Shown here: one piece after another, positions 20,180 through 29,866 of the stretch | How positions within the stretch are numbered: the first letter of the stretch is position 1 | Layout of the letters: every line of letters starts with the position of its first letter | From: Phialocephala subalpina | Taxonomy: Eukaryota; Ascomycota; Leotiomycetes; Helotiales; Mollisiaceae | Direction of reading: 5' to 3' | NCBI GenBank assembly: GCA_900073065.1 | Contig: FJOG01000072.1 | Location: 83,508-114,247 of the forward strand | Length of the DNA: 30,740 bases | Made by a program: the position numbers and the translations under genes | The notes under the pieces: model-generated | What the model was told of the DNA's origin: nothing | The model's database searches: none | Seen by the model: only the letters and a program-made list of their open reading frames with translations

Positions 20180-20700
20180 CCGTATGCAACTTTTTCATAC
20201 ACAAGCAATGTCCCACCGAGCCAGTGGGTCTCGACGAATCATCTATAGATACCCGTCGAAGCTCCCCACCAAGTGTGGTCATCTTACGTTGCGGGACCCC
20301 ACCGCCCCCATTGGTGCCAAAGTAATCCAATTCCGAGCCGAGTTTAATGCTCAACCTTATCTGCTGATTGGATGTAATCTGGCCTCGTAGATGATGGAAT
20401 GGACGCCTGTGGGCCATTTTAAACCATCTCCGTACGTCACCAGAACTTGCGAATTCTTGACAGCAATACAAGACTGCATTATTCCTCCTATAATACTGTC
20501 ACGACAGTGTGGGATTTTTGTCTCTAGTATAACTTAAATACATGAATCAGTGCACATGTGGGTGATTATCAGTGAAAGTACTTTGCTCTAAGCCGTTCTA
20601 TTCCTAAATTCTGGATAGCACTCATGAAGTAATGGTGGGCTCATTGGTAGATACGTGATAGGGTCAGTGAGGTTCTATAGTGATTCTACCGCATTCAACC
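20180..20700. other. Intergenic region downstream of FAH-like pseudogene
   Basis: Short frames on both strands (19992-20471 minus, 20125-20390 plus) lack motifs. Nothing else is supported here. Confidence 0.35.
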
Positions 20701-21603
20701 CTACTCATATCGAACTTTATTTATGAAAGTTCCGATCTTTTCAATATATACTCTTGTGTCTCCTCCATTCTCAAGCACTACTTTCAAATTTCGAAAGTGT
20801 CCGATTCCAGCTGGTGTTCCTGTCAAAAAGATCGTTCCGGCTTCTAAGGTCGTTCTTTGCGATAAGCATGAGATCTGCTTCCTGATGCCGAAGATCATGT
20901 TACTGCAAGCTCATCTTCAGTGTCTGATATGACAGAAAATTGATTTCATACCTGGTATATATGTCCGTCTTGAACGTTCTGTCCGTTGTAAAACCCCTTG
21001 ATAGCCAATGTCTGAGGATCTCGAATCACGCTCGAGGCAACCAAGACAGGTCCTAGAGGACAGCTACTATCTAATCCCTTCGAATAACTCCACTGGTTTG
21101 TGATAATCTGTAAAGTTCTCGCGGAGATATAGTCTGACACAGTGTACCCAAGCACATGGTCCAAAGCGCCCTGTTCTGAGATATCTCGTCCAGTTTTACA
21201 AGTAACGAGACACAACTCAGATTCGTAGTCACTGGTTTCATCTTGGGCACATTTGGGAATGTTGACAGTTGCGGGGTAAGCAATTAGAGCAGAACGAGAC
21301 TTGGTAAAGAGAATTGGAACTTGTGGCAGTGGGAAGCCGCCTCCTTTTGCATGATTTTTGTAATTGAGACCAAGGCAATGCATGTAGTTGCAGCTTTCTC
21401 TGTCAACTGGGGATTGCAGCTTCACGACGGTTAGAGTCGCACAGCTTAATTTATGGGAAGGAACTAACGCATTTCATGGTGAGCATTGTCTTCGTAACTT
21501 GCCTATCAAAAATCGAGCCGTTGATGAGATACGCCTGAATTTCTCCGCCATCAAAAGAATCAAGCCCTATGTCTCTGGTTGTATCTACCAGTTGTCGAGG
21601 TGA
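20701..21603 (-). pseudogene. Fumarylacetoacetate hydrolase (FAH)-family C-C hydrolase, frameshifted
   Basis: Recognisable segments are about 21601-21469 (GEIQAYLINGSIFDRQVT), 21419-20952 (CLGLNYKNHAK, SDYESELCLV, GLDSSCPLGPVLVAS) and 20902-20701 (GTIFLTGTPAGIG to the natural stop). The first intron (21468-21420) is in phase. The second (20951-20903) is not: the exon before it ends in phase 0 and the next needs two leading bases. A short TATATA run at 20956-20961 suggests a 4-bp expansion that shifted the frame. The metal-ligand motif usually SND-I-SAR reads SDYISAR, so the usual Asp is Tyr. The first 30-50 residues are missing. Intact relatives cleave beta-diketo or acylpyruvate-type acids, the step after extradiol cleavage, in the cytosol. 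Confidence 0.82.
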
Positions 21604-21604
21604 T

Positions 21605-22037
21605 GGTTTTGTCGATTATTATTCTTTCTTTATGAGTAGAAATCCTGTCGCGCACGTGTATCATGCTAGTTTTGAAGTGCATGACTTTGATACGCAGCTT
21701 TCAGACCATCAGTATGTATACCTGTTTGCATTGATTGTAAAATAAGAGTAAAGTGAACTAATTCTTGTTTAGGTGGCTTGCCAAGAAGAGCTACAAATCA
21801 GTGTGGGTGTTGGTCGACACATCTTAGGTAGTCAGATCTTCGGCTATTGGTGGGATCCTACTGGTTTCATGATTGAGGTACGAAATGATGCACGAATAGC
21901 CAACAAAGACTAATGAGCAAACCAGCATTATACAGACGGAGACACCGTCAACAATGATACACCGATAGGATTGGTTCAGCTGGGAATGAATCACTTGCAG
22001 TATGGGTCCTAACGTTTCTATGGATTTCTTGGAATAA
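21605..22037 (+). pseudogene. Extradiol (catechol 2,3-dioxygenase-like, VOC) dioxygenase, C-terminal domain with three frameshifts
   Basis: Coding segments are 21605-21711, 21773-21877 and 21926-22037; the introns 21712-21772 and 21878-21925 have CTAAT branch sites. The text reads FVDYYSFFMSRN, HVYHASFEVHDFDTQ, WLAKKSYKSVW, GRHILGSQIF, WWDPTGFMIE, HYTDGDTVNNDTPIG and ends MDFLE. It includes a candidate metal His (AHVYH) and Glu (FMIE) of type I extradiol enzymes. Three one-base losses break the frame: in GGG 21805-21807, beside 21979, and in GGG 22004-22006. The N-terminal VOC domain (about 180 aa) is absent; coding begins within about 10 bp of the 5' remnant of the divergent FAH-like gene. 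Intact enzymes cleave catechols beside the diol using Fe(II). Confidence 0.85.
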
Positions 22038-22196
22038 GAACATGCGTTTCATAGCATGCATATAAGGTTACATTTGGTCTTGCAGCAAGCAGATTCTTCT
22101 CAAGTAACCCTTAACAATATTCATAATCAACATCCAGTCTTCATCTCCATCGTTCTGCGCTAGCGTCGACAATGTCGCTGCATATTTCCGTGCTAT

Positions 22197-25100
22197 TCAC
22201 CAGTGCCCAATTCTCCCCAATAAATCAATGATCGCACACATCATACCAATGCCGATACCACCATTGGGCCGAAACCGATCATTCGAAATATCTGCGTGAT
22301 TATGACCGCGTTCCGTATTTATTTCGGTCCTTGCGGAGTTGGACGCTCCCGAAGACTGCTGCGTGGACTCAAAAAGGTGCTCTGGAATTCGTACGCCGCG
22401 ACGTGTGAACTCCGGGAAGTCCAGTATAGCTTTCGGTCTTGATATGTTACCCCTTTGGAGTACTGATACCTCATTTGTTTCATGCTGGGGTTGGCGAAAT
22501 GATTTGTAGCTGTAGGTTGCGATTCCTGCCATAAAAAGGGAGTGTGGTATGTGTATAGCAGGTTCAGTATCCAATCCCATGGCTCCCAGTGAGTAGAGCA
22601 GAGCGTCTACATGCACCGTGCAACGCTGGCCTTCTACGGAATTTGCCCATTGACGCGCATACGCAAGATCGGCTTGTGCAGTTGGGCTGTCTGGGCCGTC
22701 CCTTCCAATAGCTCTTTCAAGAATGTCGAAATTTGTGACAAGTTCCATAAGCACAGCATGCCAGAGCACCATGATCATTCCATGACTAACGTCTGGTGAA
22801 GATTTGTGATGAATATGTGAGGGTGTCTTCAGGTCGGCAAATGTAAAAAACCAGCACATTAGGGCATCGAAGTACCTCCCAAATTCAACTGATGCTGGCG
22901 CAAGTTGTCCAGTTTGTTGCTTCTCGCTGATAAATGCCGAAATACCATTTAAAACGATATATGCAGTATGGCTGCCATTTCGACAACTCAGCTCTTCGGG
23001 AGTCGGGTGCAATGCGTTATGGCTGTAGACATTGAAATGTAGACATTCGTGCAGCGCAGGTTGGGGGAACGATTGCTTCAGCATCAGTTGCTTCCACGTG
23101 GACGCACTTGGTGCATGAAAAAGCTCTGAATCAGCTGCTGCAGGTACCGTAATAGCACCGTGTCTTAAAAGGGGCTCATGATGAAAGATTCTCGATAGCA
23201 TCGCATCATGAATATAGAGACCATGGACTGTCCTAACGAGCCGGGATTCACGGGTCTGTGCTCCACAGGGCATTTTTTCGGCTTTAGCGAGTCCCTTTTT
23301 TGCCTATGAACTTCAAAAGTCACGACTATCACTTCTAAAGTTTACAAGCACCACTAATTAATATCATTTAATATCTCGGTTTTACGTTTCATTTTAGATA
23401 AATTGTATATGTGTCTATTAATACCTTTATAATTCAAGATTTTATTTGCTATTTTCTTCGAAAACACCCTGAGCGCACAGACCCGTGAAGCCCGGCTCGT
23501 AAGCCAATAATCAGTAATGAAACAGCTACATCGCTGTTGTTTTAAGACTTCATTTACCTAACGATCTCCTCTGACCCAGCCCATGTATTCCATGCCTCAT
23601 GTAGTTCTGTCCCAGCCAGACTGATAATGTCCTGATAACTGTGTGTATGTGTGAAAAACCTGCATCGTCTGGCCCACTATCGCAATCATATCAGCGTGAA
23701 TTCATGCAAACAACCTAGAAGATCTCACAGCTATAATAGTACCATGAAATGCTTCAACGATTGCGAGGTGTTTTGGAATATAAGACTTGATTAGCAGCTA
23801 TCTCACTAATTCGCCCAAGAACCACTAACCCCGGAGAGCAATCCAAATGTCTGACCAATTAAAGCGGCTTGAATCATTGACTTGGCTTCTCGAACGTCAT
23901 GTAAAGATTGTTCCCACTGTTTTAGAAGCATTAAATATTGGCTATCAAAGTACGTCTTACCTAAACTCACATTTGCTAATATTGCCTTGTTTAGTTTTTC
24001 AAATATTCGGGTTCCTTGTGCGGCAGCACTCTTTGATCCTAGCAGCAGACTTCCAATTGAAGTTATAGATAACAGCAGAAGGGAATTCTTGGATTTCAGA
24101 CGAAAGGTCTGTCCGTGAATGACTGGAAAGATCTGATTGAACTTTGTGAAGTATATTTGTACCGAGAGATTCTTGGATGATTAGTTACTCTCTTTGGATT
24201 GGGGAAAAAGCAACGCACCAGGTATCTGGTCGAAGGCAATGGCTCATCGGAAATAGGAGCTTGTAATTGGGCACTTATACGGTGTCGGAAGCTGTCTCCT
24301 ATCTCGTACTGTTCCCCGGCAGCAACTGGTGCTGGCGACCCCACATTAGTCCCAAATCGTGACTCGTTAGAGTTTCTTTTGTCCTGAATCTGCGTAAACC
24401 ACCCTTTTCGAATTTGATCAGTTGCCGACCTCTGCCTCCGCTGTGCCTCGGCAATCAAAGCTAGCTGGTCCTCAACAATTGGTTGAGGGTCTTGAAACGC
24501 CAGATGCGACTGGAATAGTGGCTGAGTAGTATCCCATGTTGTAGAAACCGACGTGTTCAAAGCCTCAAGGTCAAATTCATATCCAATCAGCCAAGAGGGG
24601 CACGCATATATGAACGATGCTTCCAGTGTGTTATTTGTCAAAGGTGACACATCACTGTTATTCGGCATTGACATCGAGAATGGGTCCTGGACGTACGAAT
24701 TCACGCCCACATTTTCGTGTGTTGTGGGGGCTGAGTAAAAGTCACCAATGTTTTGAGAGTGGTCCGCTGTTGAAAATTGACTCGAAGCAACTGTTGGCCG
24801 AGACGCTGGTGCAGCCACATCTACTTGGCTAGGAGATTGTAAAGATTGAAAATGGTTGTGCCAGTTTTGAGCCATGGCGTCTTGTTGCTCGAGAATTGCA
24901 GGGACTGCATCCTGCAAAACTGATTGGTCATCTAGCGGCGGAACGCCTTCTATCCCGTTGACATGGGCTGAATGCATACTCACAGTCTGAGTCCGCGATG
25001 TATCTAGATCATGTGATTTAGAATGCCGTAGCAATGTGTCACTAAATTTTCATTAGCAGCCTAAAGCTGAACCCTTGTATCAAAACGTACTGGCGACTGT

Positions 25101-25296
25101 AGACCTTAGTGCATCTCTCACACCGAAATGGCCGCTCTTTTGTGTGACTTCTTTCATGGCGAAGAAGATGCTCTGTTTTGGAAAAACTCTTGGCACAGAT
25201 CCGGCAAATTCGGTCAACTTTGGTCCTGGGGCGGCTGTCGCCATTGTTTGATGGGCGCCCACTTCTGCGCAATGTTGGAGATGTTGCTGGTGGCAC
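22197..25296 (-). CDS. Two-finger C2H2 plus fungal-specific-domain transcription factor (842 aa, 7 exons)
   Basis: Exons joining in phase to 2,529 nt: 25296-25091, 25041-24219, 24171-23971, 23916-23830, 23785-23729, 23676-23558 and 23232-22197. Two C2H2 fingers fit C-x2-C-x12-H-x3-H: C31/C34/H47/H51 and C59/C62/H75/H79; the second is completed across intron 1. A polar linker (about 80-340) follows. The fungal-specific transcription factor region starts at about 346 (VQIYFTKFNQIFPVIHGQTF, then LLLLSITSIGSLLLGS and AAQGTRIFEKLNKAIL) and continues to TVHGLYIHDAMLSRIFHHEP and beyond. It is a nuclear DNA-binding regulator and, from position, probably of this cluster. Introns are 44-54 nt except the sixth (23557-23233, 325 nt), which carries a 263-bp TIR element. 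No frame break is seen. The exon model is untested. Confidence 0.86.
23234..23502. mobile_element. 263-bp TIR element (MITE) in intron 6 of the C2H2 regulator
   Basis: The element is 23237-23499. Its left end reads CGAGCCGGGATTCACGGGTC. The reverse complement of its right end reads CGAGCCGGGCTTCACGGGTC. The inverted repeats stay similar for about 37 bp (continuing with TGTG, then AGGG and TTTT). TAA flanks both sides (23234-23236 and 23500-23502), a 3-bp duplication of the TWA type seen in PIF/Harbinger elements. The interior is AT-rich and non-coding. On the minus strand the duplicated TTA is part of the acceptor TTAG, so insertion left a usable TTAG|G at 23233. Confidence 0.88.
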
Positions 25297-25382
25297 TTAG
25301 ATGAGACTCGTAAGGGGGAGGCGGATAACGCTCCGTTCAAGAGGTTGTTGGAAACGCAAAAGATAGATATGTCAGTAAGTTA

Positions 25383-25854
25383 CAGCCGTACCAATAATTA
25401 GCTTGACAGAAAATTGGCGAATTTTTACCAACCCCTCGGTTTTGATCGCAAAGATCGAGAATAATTAGAACCGCGCTTTTATACTTTGCCCTTTAATTAC
25501 GCTTTCTATATATAATAATAATCTATAAATAAGTAAATAAATATATTTTTTTATTTTTTATTTACTTTTTATTATAATAAAATAATTTGAGTTTTAATTA
25601 TCAAGAATATAAAATTGAAATTTTAAATTGCGATTATATTTATTATAATATTCCTTTTTATTACATTAAATTAAAGTTACAAAATAAACTTTTTTAATAA
25701 TAAAAACTTATTATTTTAATTATTATTATATTTAAAAATATAATTATAAAGTAATAAAAAGAAATATTTTCGAGTTTTTAATATTTGCGACCAAAAATCG
25801 AAAGGTTGGTAAAAATTCGCTAATTTTTTATCAAATTAATTATTAATATAATTA
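25383..25854. mobile_element. 472-bp TIR element with TA duplication (Tc1/mariner-pogo-like MITE)
   Basis: The left arm starts CAGCCGTACCAATAATTAG and contains GAATTTTTACCAACC. The right arm is its reverse complement, with every difference that I aligned over about 75 bp a transition (C-to-T or G-to-A). TA flanks both ends (25381-25382, 25855-25856), the Tc1/mariner target. The interior is non-coding and very AT-rich. The left arm is unmutated while the right arm is RIP-like, so the mutated block starts inside the element. Confidence 0.78.
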
Positions 25855-27770
25855 TAAAAATAATATATTAATAAGTTTTCTTTGTAATTACGAGGTTAAT
25901 TCTTATTACGTAATATAAACTTATTGATTTCTTTTTGAATTAAGGGCTATAAAAAGTATATTATAATAGGGAATTATAATTCTAATAATTTACTTGATCC
26001 AATGGATATTAATATAAGGAATTTTTATTATTTAATAATTTAAATTCAATTATTCACACGTAAATTCTTTATTTCAATATAAGAATATTTTTTCTTTAAT
26101 AAAAGGGCAATAAACAAATACTTTATTATAAATTATCAAATGATAAAATAATTAAAATATAAACTATTTAAAAAATTAAGAATATAAAATATTAAATCTC
26201 CTAATATATCGCTTTATTATATTATTTTGTTTAATTTATTGCTTTTATTTACTTATATACTTTGAATATTTATTTCTTAAAAACCTTTTAATAAAATTAT
26301 TTTAAATTTTATATAAATTTAAAATCGATTATAAAAATTTTATATATTAAAAATAATTATAAAAAACGATTTATATATAAAGTAAATTTTGATTTTAATA
26401 TTTTTAGAAATATAATTCAAAATAAAATTTATAATCGCATTATTATAATAAAAAATAAATTCTTTTTATTAAAAAGTTTTTTTTAATTTAAAAGATTTTA
26501 AATTAAAGTTATATATATATATATAAATTAGAATTTTTATAAAAATATTTTTTAATTATTAAAAGAATATAATTTCTTTTAGAAAATAATAAATAATATA
26601 AAAAGATAATAAACGAGTATTTAATTATATATAAAATAATTAGAATATAAATTATTTAAAAAATTAAAAATATAAAATATTAAATTTCTTAATATATTCG
26701 AAATCAAATTACGTAATATATTACTTTATTATAATAATTAATTTTCTCAAATAGAATTTTATTCTTAAAATTAAAAAGTAAATTCGAATTAATTTTATAT
26801 ATATTAATAATATTATATTTAATATATTTAAAATATAATTCCAAAAATTAAAAATTCTAATTATTAAAATTATTAAAATATAAATGAAATTAGAATTATA
26901 AAAAACGAAAGAAATAATAAATTAATAATTAAAAGTATTTATAAACGTTTTATTCAAAAGAAATAATTTAATCTTAAAATTTAAATATTTTTATTAGAAA
27001 TATAATATTTAAAGGGAAATTAATATAATAATAATAATTTCCTTTTAAATTAAAGGATTTCAAAGGTTAATAATTCATTATAATCGAAAACGGATAAATA
27101 TTTAATATTATTACTTTAAAATAATTATAAAAAATAATTATTTCTCAAATAATATTATATAATTTATTAAACGTTTGATTATTTATTTGAAATAATCATG
27201 GAAATCATAAAATAATAAGCCTTAAAATTATAATTAATTTATATATTGGAATTTTTAATAAATTAATTATTATTTGAAAATAATAATTAATTAATTAAAT
27301 AAATTTTAAAAACTTTGAAAAAAAAGAAATTAATATTTCATTAGAATTTAAAAAGGTTAATTATTATTTAAATGATTTTTTAAAAGAATAAAAATATAAG
27401 AAAACAAATTTATCAAATTATAAAATTTAAAGAAATTAATATTCTAATATATAAAATATTTTTAAAAAAAATTATAAAAAATTTAAATAAAAAGAATTTT
27501 ATTATTATTTAATATAAACTTCGAATTTAATAATTAGAAGCTAAAATAAAGTAATTAAAGTCTAAAAAATAATACAAAGTATAAATTAATCCAAATTCTA
27601 AGTTTATAAAAATTAAAGTAATTAAAAAAATTTAAATTGAAATTAAAAATCGTTAAATTAAAATAAAAGACTTTAATATATCTATAGATAATAAGTTTAT
27701 ATTATCTTGTGTAAAAATAGAAAAATAGAAAATTTATAGTAGTTCAAAGTAGAGTGGTAGAAATAAGTGA
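25490..27770. repeat. 2.3-kb extremely AT-rich, RIP-like block
   Basis: Almost only A and T, with no ORF. It includes a diverged direct repeat of about 60-100 bp: around 26148-26207 and 26637-26696, sharing ATTTAAAAAATTAA and ATATAAAATATTAAAT, with transitions between copies. It probably represents one or more old transposons mutated beyond recognition. Confidence 0.7.
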
Positions 27771-27801
27771 AGTGGCCGAGAACAAGGGGTGGCCGAGAAT
27801 T

Positions 27802-27817
27802 GGGGGGGGGGGGGGGG
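27802..27817 (+). repeat. Poly-G run (16 G)
   Basis: Sixteen consecutive G directly follow two copies of GTGGCCGAGAA (27772 and 27788 regions). They mark the border between the AT-rich block and transporter-derived sequence. The true length may differ, since such runs are hard to sequence. Confidence 0.7.
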
Positions 27818-27854
27818 TGGCACCTTAATTAACATAGTCCACTGACAATTTCAG

Positions 27855-28286
27855 GGCGTCTTCCTCTTGCCTTTCAAAGAGCACCTGCACTCGTCCTGGC
27901 CATCGGTATTTGTTCCCCCCTGAGTCACCACGTTGGCTACTCGAGAAAGACCGTTCAGATAAAGCACAAGCCGTTATCCACATGCTTCACTTCGACGGAA
28001 AGAACGAAGAATTTCTGAAACTTGAATTCATCGAAATACAGGGTGCTGTACGGGCGGACCGTCTCAGTAGGAGCCACTCATGGACCGAGATATTCTCGAG
28101 ACCTTCATGGAGGCGTCGAATTGCGCTAGGCTATGGCATCCAAGCCTTTGATCAACTGTCAGGGATCAATGGTGATTATATTCTTCTCTAAAGTTACTTG
28201 ACAGGACTAACGTCCCGTCTTCACGAGTCTCTCGGCATCTCCACATCCCTTATGATCACCGGTATCCATGAGACCGAAAGGCTGTC
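27855..28286 (+). pseudogene. MFS sugar-transporter fragment
   Basis: After an intron-like acceptor (TTTCAG, to 27854) the sequence reads GRLPLAFQRAPALVLAIGI. One base is missing near 27911. It then reads FPPESPRWLLEKDRSDKA and continues to RRRIALGYGIQAFDQLSGIN, the sugar-porter (MFS_1/Sugar_tr) signature region around TM6-TM7. A break near 28165-28205 precedes RLHESLGISTSLMITGI. The N-terminal five or six membrane segments are replaced by the poly-G and AT-rich block, and the C-terminal half is missing. Intact members carry hexoses or related solutes across the plasma membrane. Confidence 0.82.
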
Positions 28287-28375
28287 GGCAATAATGATGT
28301 GCCGTCTGTGATAATATGTTGTCAGTGATAATAAGCTCTCAGTGATAACATGTTGGCAGCGATAAATAAGCGTTG
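28275..28375 (+). repeat. Degenerate 17-20-bp tandem repeat built on CAGTGATAA
   Basis: CTGTGATAATATG, CAGTGATAATAAG, CAGTGATAACATG and CAGCGATAAATAAG follow one another at 17-20-bp spacing, just after the transporter fragment. Such arrays often form DNA-transposon ends, but I cannot pair it with a partner. Confidence 0.45.
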
Positions 28376-28379
28376 AACT

Positions 28380-28594
28380 GTCAATGAAAGTTGACATAGA
28401 ATAATAATTAATAATATAATTAAGGGATTATAAAATTGTTAAATTTAAATCTATAGCTAGAGTTTATACTGATATTTATAGAGTATAAAAGGCGGAATTA
28501 TATAACGATTTATTCGTGATATTAAAAATGGGCTAAATAATATAAGTTAGAGTATGCTTATTCTTTGATAATATTAAGAGCATTAAGAGAGTTT
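28380..28594. other. AT-rich spacer with no gene
   Basis: About 215 bp of AT-rich, TpA-rich sequence resembling the block at 25.5-27.8 kb. No coding sequence seen. Confidence 0.4.
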
Positions 28595-29551
28595 TCATAA
28601 ACAAGCAATGCTTAGATTAAGTTTATTTTCCAGCTCTAACCATACAGCAGACTCTATTGCAAAGCCGAAAGTACGAAGAATAATCCCTGTGGCTTGTAGT
28701 GACAGCTCAATACAATGCGGCGCTGACAACAATCTTTTCGACTCAACAGCCGGTGACTGTACGAATCCTGCGGCAAAGTCTTTTACATCCTGATCTGTAC
28801 TATTCCATAGAGCGTCGAGTTCACCTTGGGTGTACATGGTAGGGACTTGTACTCCCGCTGCATATTTCCGCCAGTACCCTGCCCATAATACGTTGATATC
28901 GTAAAGTTCCTCAAGCGAAATCTGGTGCTGAAGACGGTCCGTCTGCTTGAGAATGACCGGGTCGTAGCATCGTGGAGGACCTAGCATCATTGCATCCTTC
29001 TGGGGATTAGGAAACCTGAGTTGGACGTTTTTCATTTCTGCTAAGGGTAGCTCAAATTGTGGAAACGGTAGCTTTTGAACGTTTGAGCCGACACCGGATA
29101 TTGATAGTCCACATAATGGGTATTGTGCTGACGAGTCGTGCAGTGAAGCTACGATGACAGCAATGGCTCCTCCTATCGAATGGGCGTATAGAAAAATGGA
29201 TGAGACACTAAGTGCTGATGCGTGTTGCTTCCACAAAAACGGCAGAACAGTTTCATGCAGATATCGGGCCTGCTCCTGCATGTAGGACGAATTCGCCGGA
29301 ACGTCTGGCAACGGGGATGACTCAAGGTAACCGGGCCGATTGATGGAGATGACAGGGACGCCTAGAACTTGGGAAACATGGCGAATCGAGTGTTTCTCGT
29401 CGGCATCGAAGTAAGAGCTCGTATAGGATCCCCCGTGCAGGGCAACTATCAGCGGTCGTACAGAAATGCCCGCAGCGGCGACCGCCTCGGGAAAGTAGTT
29501 ATCCCCAGTAAGGATTTTGCTGTCTGGCAGGCTGAGGGAGAATGCAGCCAT
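28595..29551 (-). CDS. Alpha/beta-hydrolase fold protein (318 aa)
   Basis: An uninterrupted minus-strand frame. Relatives of this type usually begin close to a first beta strand, so ATG 29551 (MAAFSLSLPDSKI) is preferred; an in-frame ATG at 29638 would add 29 residues. In the longer numbering, the oxyanion-hole strand is HGGSY (68-72), the nucleophile elbow YAHSIGG (Ser154), the acid GELDALW (Asp275) and the base APHC (His308), a complete triad. No signal peptide is seen from 29551, so it is probably cytosolic. Substrate unknown: ester, lactone or C-C hydrolysis are all possible. It diverges from the amidohydrolase gene across about 850 bp. It could serve the aromatic cluster, but that is inferred from position only. 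Confidence 0.87.
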   Translation of the reverse strand: MAAFSLSLPDSKILTGDNYFPEAVAAAGISVRPLIVALHGGSYTSSYFDADEKHSIRHVSQVLGVPVISINRPGYLESSPLPDVPANSSYMQEQARYLHETVLPFLWKQHASALSVSSIFLYAHSIGGAIAVIVASLHDSSAQYPLCGLSISGVGSNVQKLPFPQFELPLAEMKNVQLRFPNPQKDAMMLGPPRCYDPVILKQTDRLQHQISLEELYDINVLWAGYWRKYAAGVQVPTMYTQGELDALWNSTDQDVKDFAAGFVQSPAVESKRLLSAPHCIELSLQATGIILRTFGFAIESAVWLELENKLNLSIACL

Positions 29552-29866
29552 TATCTGCGGTAGAGATGAAATACGGCACGTGGAAGTCGTTTGTGTATAG
29601 TACGGTTGAAATGGCCACACAGGGAGGTCCACGAACACGCACGCATATATGGTGATCTAAACAGATTCATATACAACTTGATACACTCTAAGAGCTATCA
29701 CACCCGTGTGGGACAAAGCACCTAGGCACCCAAAAGCTGCGTGTGGAAGGGTCCAGCCATGAATTTTGTATACGCCACTATTGGCGGACCCAGACCTAGC
29801 GCAACCAGCCAAGTATGCCGCAGCTGCATTGAGACTAATTGTTCCCGTAGAAAGTGCATTTTAGCT
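29552..29866. other. Upstream region of the hydrolase gene
   Basis: Probable promoter of the alpha/beta hydrolase. The minus-strand frame 29722-29967 overlaps the inverted-repeat element and is not considered real. Confidence 0.4.

Noticed and set aside
20903..20962. Non-canonical AT-AC intron to rescue the FAH reading frame
   Set aside because: The sequence ATATACC does not fit the U12 consensus ATATCC and no matching AC end exists. A short AT expansion next to a normal GT-AG intron explains it more simply.
26106..26700. Repeated ~60-100-bp segments in the AT-rich block read as LTRs
   Set aside because: Ends lack TG/CA and no target duplication is seen; extreme AT content makes short matches unreliable.
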